NCBI GenBank assembly: GCA_007119075.1
Contig: SKQJ01000323.1
Span: 1 to 5,326, forward strand
DNA length: 5,326 nucleotides
Origin: Bacteroidales bacterium
GTDB lineage: Bacteria > Bacteroidota > Bacteroidia > Bacteroidales > PUMT01
Reading direction: 5' to 3'
A model generated the notes under the pieces. That model was not told the origin of the DNA, made no database searches, and was given only the letters and a program-made list of their open reading frames with translations. Of the stretch, positions 1-5,326 are shown one piece after another (the first letter of the stretch is position 1; every line of letters starts with the position of its first letter). Made by a program: the position numbers and the translations under genes.

Positions 1-72
1 TCCCTCCGAATTCCATCCCGGGTGAAGAGTATCCCTGATTTCCAGCCATCGGAATGCTTCTTAAAAAAAACT

Positions 73-80
73 TAATTTTG
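73..80 (+). promoter_or_regulatory. Possible Bacteroidota -7 promoter box upstream of the operon
   Basis: TAATTTTG matches the Bacteroidota -7 consensus TAnnTTTG exactly, in an AT-rich stretch about 155 bases before the permease start, so the CCGG palindromes would fall in the transcribed leader. No TTTG is seen at the expected -33 position, and a six-base match is expected by chance about once per strand in a window this size. Treat it as a weak candidate. Confidence 0.25.
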
Positions 81-140
81 CAGTTATTCAGCATAAATTT
101 CAGGGAAATCCGTTTTATTCTGAGCAATTGCTTGAAATCT

Positions 141-184
141 AATCCGGACATTTGTATTGTTCCGGACAAACCGGATGCCGGATT
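141..184. repeat. Cluster of CCGG-centred palindromes and inverted repeats in the leader
   Basis: CCGGA occurs four times (144, 162, 171, 178). TCCGGACA is directly repeated at 143-150 and 161-168. Several pairings are possible: 143-150 with 158-166 (eight pairs, one bulged T, seven-base loop), 161-165 with 171-175 (five pairs, loop ACAAA), and an outer stem AATCCGG 141-147 with CCGGATT 178-184 that encloses the second hairpin. The first and second are mutually exclusive because they share 161-165. No T-run follows, so an intrinsic terminator for an upstream + strand gene is not supported. It lies 53 bases before the permease start and could be an operator or a folded 5' leader. The repeats are seen; the function is a guess. 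Confidence 0.5.
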
Positions 185-223
185 GCAGATCCTCAATTCA
201 CGGCACGCCTGTCTGATCAACTA

Positions 224-229
224 AAAGGA
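224..229 (+). promoter_or_regulatory. Ribosome binding site of the LptF/G permease
   Basis: AAAGGA ends seven bases before the ATG at 237. It is a partial Shine-Dalgarno match at normal spacing, and supports 237 as the start of the first gene of the cluster. Confidence 0.5.
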
Positions 230-236
230 TCATTGG

Positions 237-1703
237 ATGAAGAAACTGCATTTATTTGTAATCAGGACATATGCGGGTCCGTTTGTTTCCACTTTTTTTG
301 TGGTGGTTTTCATACTGCTCATGCAGTTCCTGTGGAAATATATCGACGATTTAATAGGCAAGGGACTTGAATTTGCAGTGATAGCCGAATTGCTTCTGTA
401 TACTTCTGCAAGCCTGGTCCCGCTTGCCCTGCCGCTGGCCGTTTTATTGTCGTCGCTGATGACTTTCGGCAATATGGGCGAAAATTTTGAGCTTACTGCT
501 CTAAAAGCATCAGGCATATCGCTTCAGAGGATAATGAGCCCCCTGATTTTTTTGACGGTTTTAATAAGCATCGGTGCGTTTTACTTCTCCAACAATGTGC
601 TTCCCTTTACCAACCTGAAAATGCGTTCGCTGCTTTATGATGTTCAGCAGCAAAGGCCTGAAATGCAGATCAGGGAAGGGGTATTTTACAGCGGCATAGA
701 TAATTACAGTATTAAGATTTCCGGCCGCAATTATCGTACAAACATGATGTATGATGTAAAAATATATGATCATTCTCTTGGAAGGGGCAATCTGAAAGTA
801 AGCGTGGCTGATTCCGGTTTTATGAGGATAACCGAAGACAAGGGCCACCTTGTGACAACCCTTTACAGCGGTTATAATTACGAGGAGATGGAAGAAAGGG
901 CAAGGCAAAGAAGGGAAAGGACTTTTCCCCATCGCCGGGACAATTTTGACCAGCAGGTACTCATAATTGAGCTCACGGGCTTTGATCTGCAAAGGACAGA
1001 TGAAGAGGCATTCAGGCATAATTCACAGATGATGAACCTGAGCCAGCTTGATTCCACTATGGATTCGCTCCACCTGATCCTTGTTGAAAGGGTGGATGAA
1101 CACACCGGCAACATGGTTCAATCAGCCTTTTTTAAGAGGGAAACCTTCCAGAGGGAGATGAACGATACGATTGCCAGAAAAGAAAGAAAGCCTGCAGACA
1201 TTATGGGTATCGAAAGCGGGATGTCTATGGAACAGAGAATAAGAGCCTGGGACCAGGCGGCCGTTGATGCAAGGCTTGTCAGAAACCAGATCATATCCAC
1301 CAAAACCGATTTCGACTGGAGAAACAAGAGAATACGAAGGTATGAAATGGAATGGCACAGAAAATTCACACTTTCTTTTGCCTGTCTTGTATTCTTCTTT
1401 ATCGGGGCACCTCTTGGAGCCATTATAAGAAAAGGGGGCCTCGGCATGCCGGCCGTGATATCGGTGCTTTTTTTCGTGATCTATTATGTCATTGATATAT
1501 CCGCACAAAAATTTGTCAAGGAACTGGTAATACCATCTTTCCCGGGGATGTGGATTTCCAGCTTCATTCTGCTTCCTGCCGGGATATTCCTGACATACAA
1601 GGCAACCACCGATTCGCCAATAATGAATACCGAAACCTATTCGAATTTTTTCAGACGGATTTCAACTTTTTTCCGCAAATTCACCAAAAAAAAATCTGGC
1701 TGA
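237..1703 (+). CDS. LptF/LptG (YjgP/YjgQ) family lipopolysaccharide export permease
   Basis: Inner-membrane permease of the type that, with the ATPase LptB, extracts lipopolysaccharide from the inner membrane and passes it to the periplasmic Lpt bridge. The 488 residues show the family plan: three N-terminal membrane segments (about 15-34, 52-78, 101-119), a periplasmic domain, then three C-terminal segments (about 377-397, 402-422, 436-455). The cytoplasmic stretch between segments 2 and 3, with ENFELTALKASGISLQRIM at 82-100, matches the conserved coupling region that contacts LptB. Residues 125-250 fit the beta-jellyroll. About 120 residues more than E. coli LptF or LptG lie mostly between the jellyroll and segment 4, including an Arg/Glu-rich patch at 217-235. 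The tail (470-488) is basic and probably cytoplasmic. The ATG at 237 has AAAGGA seven bases upstream and gives a normal N terminus (MKKLHLFVIRTY). Whether it acts as LptF, LptG or a homodimer cannot be told; no second permease or lptB is in the window. The family call is firm, the exact paralogue is not. Confidence 0.93.
   Translation: MKKLHLFVIRTYAGPFVSTFFVVVFILLMQFLWKYIDDLIGKGLEFAVIAELLLYTSASLVPLALPLAVLLSSLMTFGNMGENFELTALKASGISLQRIMSPLIFLTVLISIGAFYFSNNVLPFTNLKMRSLLYDVQQQRPEMQIREGVFYSGIDNYSIKISGRNYRTNMMYDVKIYDHSLGRGNLKVSVADSGFMRITEDKGHLVTTLYSGYNYEEMEERARQRRERTFPHRRDNFDQQVLIIELTGFDLQRTDEEAFRHNSQMMNLSQLDSTMDSLHLILVERVDEHTGNMVQSAFFKRETFQREMNDTIARKERKPADIMGIESGMSMEQRIRAWDQAAVDARLVRNQIISTKTDFDWRNKRIRRYEMEWHRKFTLSFACLVFFFIGAPLGAIIRKGGLGMPAVISVLFFVIYYVIDISAQKFVKELVIPSFPGMWISSFILLPAGIFLTYKATTDSPIMNTETYSNFFRRISTFFRKFTKKKSG
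1686..1694 (+). repeat. Nine-A homopolymer at the 3' end of the permease gene
   Basis: Nine consecutive A residues encode the three lysines of the permease tail (TKKKSG). Runs of this length are prone to transcriptional or ribosomal slippage and to sequencing error. Reading with one A fewer enters the frame of the next gene with no stop in between. Confidence 0.9.
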
Positions 1704-1716
1704 GTTGTTAACGGGC

Positions 1717-2925
1717 ATGAACATCCTGGTAGTTTGCAACAAGTTTCCTTACCCCCCCAGAGACGGAGGCTCACTGGCAACATTCAATATGATCAGGGGA
1801 CTTGCAGGCGCAGGCAACCGGGTTGATCTTCTGGCCATGAATACGAAAAGACATTACTCGCCGGAGGGTGCCCGGAGCATTGACATTGCGGGACTGAACC
1901 GGGTCAGGGATGTTTTTGTTGATAATACCATTAACATTCCGGGCCTCTTATACAACCTCCTGTTTTCCTCGGTGCCCTATAATGCGGCTAGATTTTTCAG
2001 CCGGGAATTCCAGGCTGTGCTCGGGGAAATGCTTCGTGAAGGCAACTACGATATTGTTCAGCTTGAGGGCCTGTATCTTGCGCCGTATATTAAGCCAATC
2101 AGGGAAAATACACAGGCAAAAATTGTTTACAGGGCTCACAATATCGAGTATAGAATATGGGACAGCTATTCCCAAAATGCTGGGAATCTCTTCAAGAAAT
2201 TGTATCTTGGTGGCCTGAAAGAAAAAATCAGGAATTTCGAACGGGAGTTCGTGAATAAATATGATCTGCTTGTTGCAATCACCGGAGCGGATTTGAAGGA
2301 ATTGAACCTTATGGGCAATGACAAGCCATCGGTTGTTTCGCCCTTCGGAATGTATCCGGGGGAAATTCCTGTAAAGGATGACAACGCCTCTGATGATATT
2401 TGCCTGCAATATATCGGGGCGCTTGACTGGTTGCCGAATATCGAGTCACTAAACTGGTTTATCGACAGGGTTTGGACCAGGATAAAAAGCAAATATCCCG
2501 GATTAAAATTCAGGGTTGCCGGGAGAAATGCAAGCAGGGGACTTGTGAAGAAAATGGCCGGAAAAGGTATTGAGTTCCATGGCGAAGTAAAAGACTCAGG
2601 CTATTTTCTCTCACAAAACGGCATATTCGTCGTTCCCCTCTTTTCAGGCAGCGGCATCAGGGTAAAGATCATTGAAGCCCTTTTCATGAAGAAAGCCATA
2701 ATAGCCACATCATTTGCTGTAACAGGAATTCCTGTTGAAAATGGAAAGAATATCCTGCTTGCTGATAATGAAAATGAATTTATCGGTCATATAATCAAGC
2801 TGCTGGAGGACAGGGAGCTTTTTGCCGGTCTGGGGAACGAGGCAGGGGAATTATCTGCCGCCTGTTTTGATAACGGGCCTATAGCAGGCGAGCTTTCAGC
2901 TTTTTATAAAAAATATGCCGTATGA
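1717..2925 (+). CDS. GT4-type (GT-B fold) glycosyltransferase
   Basis: Probable cytoplasmic glycosyltransferase that moves a sugar from a nucleotide-sugar donor to a glycan acceptor; donor and acceptor are unknown. Numbered from the ATG at 1717 it has 402 residues, usual for the family. The N-terminal Rossmann half opens with MNILVVCNKFPYPPRDGG (1-18), a typical acceptor-side start with a glycine loop, and holds YRAHNIEYRIW (138-148). The donor-binding half begins near 229 with YIGALDWLPNIESLNWF (232-248), continues through FRVAGRNAS (265-273), and carries PLFSGSGIRVKIIEALF (307-323), the signature of the GT4 branch with PLR-x-GSG-x-R-x-K-x-LEAM wording. Only the second Glu of the classical E-x7-E motif (E320) is present, as is usual in that branch. 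There is no signal peptide or clear membrane segment. An in-frame TTG at 1705 would add four residues (MLTG), but the ATG fits the family start better. No Shine-Dalgarno is visible. It starts 13 bases after the permease stop, so reinitiation or coupling is likely, and its end overlaps the next gene by four bases. Confidence 0.92.
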   Translation: MNILVVCNKFPYPPRDGGSLATFNMIRGLAGAGNRVDLLAMNTKRHYSPEGARSIDIAGLNRVRDVFVDNTINIPGLLYNLLFSSVPYNAARFFSREFQAVLGEMLREGNYDIVQLEGLYLAPYIKPIRENTQAKIVYRAHNIEYRIWDSYSQNAGNLFKKLYLGGLKEKIRNFEREFVNKYDLLVAITGADLKELNLMGNDKPSVVSPFGMYPGEIPVKDDNASDDICLQYIGALDWLPNIESLNWFIDRVWTRIKSKYPGLKFRVAGRNASRGLVKKMAGKGIEFHGEVKDSGYFLSQNGIFVVPLFSGSGIRVKIIEALFMKKAIIATSFAVTGIPVENGKNILLADNENEFIGHIIKLLEDRELFAGLGNEAGELSAACFDNGPIAGELSAFYKKYAV

Positions 2926-4091
2926 TCGCTCTTGTTTTTTTCTGGCTGCCGGTTATTATGCTTACCTATTCCTATATAGTCTACCCTTTCTTGTTACGTG
3001 TACTCTCTCGCCGCAGAACTCCAAACAATATCGTTTACAGCATAACGGAAGATCTGCCTGCCGTAACAATCTTGATGGCTGTTCATAACGAACAGGAAGT
3101 TCTCCGGGAAAAAATTTCCAGCATTATCGACAATAATTATCCCCCCGGCAAGCTCAGGATTCTTGTCGGATCAGATGAGTCAACCGACAAAACCAATGCA
3201 ATACTTGAAGAGATGTCATCTTCCATAAGTCATCTCCGTTGTTTCTACTTCAGTCACCGCAGGGGCAAAGCCCTGATCATAAACGAACTGGCAGGAATAT
3301 CGCCCGAAGGAATCCTGATAATAACCGATGCAAATGTGGTAATGGGAAAGGATACCATATACCATCTTGTAAAGCATTTTAAAAACAGCAAAATTGGACT
3401 CGTTGATTCGAATATGATGCACAAGGGACTGAAGGATGACGGTATTTCCGTACCGGAAAATGCTTATATATCAAGGGAGGTAAGGATAAAATATGACGAA
3501 AGCCTGATATGGGGAACCATGATGGGGCCGTTCGGAGGGTGCTACGCCATCAGGAAAAAGCTTTATTGTGATGTGCCCGACCTGTTCCTTGTTGATGATT
3601 TTTTCATCAATATGAAGGTAATTACCTCCGGCCATAAAGCCATTATCGAACCTGAAGCAGTTGTGACCGAAGATGTGTCCAACAGCCTGAAAGACGAGTT
3701 CAGACGGAAAATACGCATTGCAGCAGGCAATTTTCAGAATCTCAGCTATTTCTTCAGGCACATTTTTTCAGGCATCCCCGGCCTGTCCTTCAGCTTTATC
3801 TCACATAAGGTGCTGCGATGGTTCGGTCCCTTCTTCCTGATTTCGGTTTTTATCAGCACTCTTTGGTTAAGCAGGGAAAACACATTTTATCAATATGCCC
3901 TGGCATTGCAGATTTCTGTGCTTATGTTGCCATTAATTGATTATTTATTAGGGAAAATCAAAATTCATATTATAATTTTGCGCTTCATAACACATTTTAT
4001 CAGCATGAACTTTGCTTTACTGGTGGGGTTTGTAAAATTTTTGAGAGGAGTAAAAACAAATGTCTGGCAACCAACAAGAAGAAACCAGTAG
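2922..4091 (+). CDS. Membrane-anchored GT2-type glycosyltransferase
   Basis: Probable inner-membrane glycosyltransferase with a cytoplasmic GT-A catalytic domain, 389 residues. One N-terminal membrane segment (about 3-25) precedes the catalytic domain (about 46-270), and three hydrophobic stretches follow (about 300-316, 325-344, 348-372). Visible GT2 motifs are VTILMAVHNEQEVL (48-61), GSDESTDKT (83-91) with D85, ITDANVV (134-140) at the DXD position, GGCYAIRKKL (205-214) and LVDDFFIN (223-230), which supplies the probable catalytic-base Asp. RRKIRIAAGN (261-270) sits where processive relatives carry Q/R-x-x-R-W. The architecture resembles GT2 proteins that elongate or initiate surface polysaccharides with membrane-held acceptors; the sugar and product cannot be predicted. 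The ATG overlaps the stop of the preceding glycosyltransferase as ATGA, a strong sign of coupled translation, and no separate ribosome site is seen. The last 32 bases also encode the start of ribBA in another frame. The two glycosyltransferases probably act on the same glycan. Confidence 0.92.
   Translation: MIALVFFWLPVIMLTYSYIVYPFLLRVLSRRRTPNNIVYSITEDLPAVTILMAVHNEQEVLREKISSIIDNNYPPGKLRILVGSDESTDKTNAILEEMSSSISHLRCFYFSHRRGKALIINELAGISPEGILIITDANVVMGKDTIYHLVKHFKNSKIGLVDSNMMHKGLKDDGISVPENAYISREVRIKYDESLIWGTMMGPFGGCYAIRKKLYCDVPDLFLVDDFFINMKVITSGHKAIIEPEAVVTEDVSNSLKDEFRRKIRIAAGNFQNLSYFFRHIFSGIPGLSFSFISHKVLRWFGPFFLISVFISTLWLSRENTFYQYALALQISVLMLPLIDYLLGKIKIHIIILRFITHFISMNFALLVGFVKFLRGVKTNVWQPTRRNQ
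3973..3980 (+). promoter_or_regulatory. Possible internal -7 promoter box before ribBA
   Basis: A second exact TAnnTTTG match, with the same nine bases (TAATTTTGC) as at 73-81, lies in an AT-rich part of the GT2 gene about 80 bases before the ribBA start. It could give ribBA its own transcript. Again no -33 TTTG is seen at the right distance, and the stretch codes for a hydrophobic membrane segment, which alone explains the AT richness. Confidence 0.18.
4043..4050 (+). promoter_or_regulatory. Ribosome binding site of ribBA, inside the GT2 gene
   Basis: GAGAGGAG lies nine bases before the ribBA ATG and is a strong purine-rich Shine-Dalgarno match. It is the best such site of the four genes here and lies within the last codons of the upstream glycosyltransferase, so ribBA can be translated independently even though the genes overlap by 32 bases. 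It also decides the ribBA start. Confidence 0.75.
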
Positions 4092-5326
4092 AAAACTGGA
4101 TACAATCGATGCGGCCATAGAAGATATAAGGAAAGGCAAGGTAATCATAGTCGTGGATGATGAAGATCGTGAAAATGAAGGCGATTTTGTGGCAGCATCG
4201 GAACTGACTACACCCGACATAGTCAATTTCATGGCAACGCACGGCCGGGGCCTTATTTGTGCCGCACTGCCTGAAAAACGCTGTGAAGAACTTGAGCTTG
4301 AGCTGATGGTGGGTAAAAATACCTCCCTTCATGAAACCGCTTTTACAGTATCTGTCGATCTGATCGGCAGGGGGTGCACCACCGGAGTTTCAGCATCCGA
4401 CCGGGCAAAAACCATCAACGCCCTGGTCGATCCCTCAACGAGGCCCGAAGACCTTGCCAGGCCCGGGCATGTGTTTCCGTTAAAGGCCAAAGAAAAAGGG
4501 GTGCTTCGTCGGGCCGGCCATACCGAAGCCGCAGTCGATCTTTCGGAACTCGCAGGATTGAAACCGGGAGGTGTCCTGGTGGAGATAATGAATGAAGAGG
4601 GATCCATGGCCCGTTTGCCTGAGCTTTTCAAAATAGCCGACCAGTTCGGCCTGAAAGTGATTTCCATTGAAAACCTGATTGCATACAGGCTTAAGCATGA
4701 GAGCATCGTCGAAAAAGGAGTAGAGGTTAAACTCCCCACCAAATACGGCGAATTCCACCTGGTTCCCTTTCGTCAGAAATCCAATGGGATGGAACACGTT
4801 GCAATCATTAAAGGCCGGTGGACAAAAAATGACCCGGTACTGGTCAGGGTTCATTCATCCTGTGTTACCGGTGATATATTCAGTTCCCTGCGCTGCGACT
4901 GCGGCAATCAGTTGCATGAATCAATGAAAATGATACAGGCAGAGGAAAAAGGCGTGCTTGTCTATCTGAATCAGGAAGGACGCGGCATAGGATTGTTCAA
5001 TAAGATGGCAGCATATAAATTGCAGGAAGACGGGATGGATACCATTGAAGCCAATATTAATCTTGGATTCAACGAAGATGAAAGGGATTTTGGTGTCGGG
5101 GCCAACATTTTGCATGCCCTCGGGGTAGGGAAGATCAGGCTCATTGCAAATAACCCGTTTAAACGCAAGGGGCTTGAAGGATACGGCCTGGAGATCATAG
5201 AAACCATCCATCTCAAGTCAAAGACAAACATGTACAATTATCAGTATCTTCTGACCAAACGGGATAAAATGGGCCACTTTCTCGACCTGGTAAGACCGGA
5301 AGAGTCGGAAGGCAATCCGGAAGAAA
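4060..5326 (+). CDS. ribBA: RibBA: 3,4-dihydroxy-2-butanone-4-phosphate synthase / GTP cyclohydrolase II (3' end outside window)
   Basis: Cytoplasmic bifunctional enzyme giving riboflavin synthesis both precursors: RibB converts ribulose 5-phosphate to 3,4-dihydroxy-2-butanone 4-phosphate plus formate, and RibA opens GTP to the diaminopyrimidine. I see 422 codons with no stop before the edge. RibB spans about 12-210, with VDDEDRENEGD (32-42), HGRGLIC (61-67), CTTGVSASDRA (106-116), RPGHVFPL (134-141) and RRAGHTEAAVDL (150-161), keeping the metal-binding Glu and His. RibA spans about 220-405, with the zinc cysteines C268, C279 and C281 in HSSCVTGDIFSSLRCDCG, NQEGRGIGL (304-312), DERDFG (340-345, with the Arg equivalent to the catalytic one in E. 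coli RibA) and NNPFKRKGLEGYGLEI (364-379). Both halves therefore look active. The family is usually about 400-410 residues, so little is missing; the visible tail is acidic (EESEGNPEE). The ATG at 4060 is fixed by an in-frame stop at 4051 and a good ribosome site just upstream. The gene begins inside the preceding glycosyltransferase gene; no FMN riboswitch is visible. Confidence 0.98.
   Translation, partial: MSGNQQEETSRKLDTIDAAIEDIRKGKVIIVVDDEDRENEGDFVAASELTTPDIVNFMATHGRGLICAALPEKRCEELELELMVGKNTSLHETAFTVSVDLIGRGCTTGVSASDRAKTINALVDPSTRPEDLARPGHVFPLKAKEKGVLRRAGHTEAAVDLSELAGLKPGGVLVEIMNEEGSMARLPELFKIADQFGLKVISIENLIAYRLKHESIVEKGVEVKLPTKYGEFHLVPFRQKSNGMEHVAIIKGRWTKNDPVLVRVHSSCVTGDIFSSLRCDCGNQLHESMKMIQAEEKGVLVYLNQEGRGIGLFNKMAAYKLQEDGMDTIEANINLGFNEDERDFGVGANILHALGVGKIRLIANNPFKRKGLEGYGLEIIETIHLKSKTNMYNYQYLLTKRDKMGHFLDLVRPEESEGNPEE

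Noticed and set aside
128..162. Promoter with TTG at 132-134 and TATTGTTC at 155-162
   Set aside because: Spacing is acceptable, but the -7 box matches only four of the six fixed TAnnTTTG positions and the TTG is incomplete.
141..184. Rho-independent terminator
   Set aside because: The stems are GC-centred, but no T-run follows on either strand.
152..370. 72-codon + strand frame overlapping the permease start
   Set aside because: The first 85 bases cover the palindrome cluster and leader, and the rest is out of frame with the well-supported permease N terminus; the peptide resembles no family I know.
1705..1716. TTG start for the GT4 gene
   Set aside because: It adds only MLTG before the typical MNILVVCNKFPYPP start, has no ribosome site, and TTG is a rarer start than the ATG twelve bases later.
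4000..4060. FMN riboswitch upstream of ribBA
   Set aside because: The bases before ribBA are the coding end of the GT2 gene, with no room for and no visible trace of the conserved FMN-aptamer segments.
4329..4742. Antisense open frame of 137 codons within ribBA, and similar long antisense frames in the other genes
   Set aside because: They lie opposite well-conserved coding sequence, have no recognisable domains, and show compositions expected of shadow frames.

Overview
The window looks like chromosomal DNA from a member of the Bacteroidota, probably an environmental Bacteroidales/Marinilabiliales-like lineage. Three things suggest this. The last gene is a fused RibBA whose motif wording (SVDLIGRGCTTGVSASDRA, YLNQEGRGIGL, TKRDKMGH) is what I recall from Bacteroidota enzymes. 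The LptF/LptG-type permease is long (488 residues, against about 360 in E. coli) in the manner of this phylum. Base composition is moderate, and most starts have weak Shine-Dalgarno signals. The genus cannot be told from the sequence alone.

Layout: positions 1-236 are a non-coding leader with no recognisable gene. It holds a cluster of CCGG-centred palindromes at 141-184 and a weak promoter-like octamer. Four genes on the + strand then follow almost without gaps: an LptF/LptG family permease (237-1703), a GT4-type glycosyltransferase (1717-2925), a membrane-anchored GT2-type glycosyltransferase (2922-4091, ATGA overlap with the previous gene) and ribBA (4060 to the window edge, 32-nt overlap). 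The spacing argues for one operon with translational coupling. There is no intergenic stretch over 300 bases, and no RNA gene, mobile element, CRISPR array or clear terminator was seen.

How the genes fit together: the permease belongs to the machine that pulls lipopolysaccharide out of the inner membrane. The two glycosyltransferases most likely build or decorate a surface glycan on the cytoplasmic face of the same membrane. RibBA makes the two precursors that enter riboflavin synthesis and has no obvious biochemical link to the other three. I recall an LptF/G-type permease beside ribBA as a recurring neighbourhood in Bacteroidota; if so, the two glycosyltransferase genes are an insertion into that pair. 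Nothing here is clearly a new system. The points most worth checking are that two-gene insertion, a nine-A run at the permease 3' end whose slippage would join it in frame to the next gene, and the palindrome cluster in the leader.
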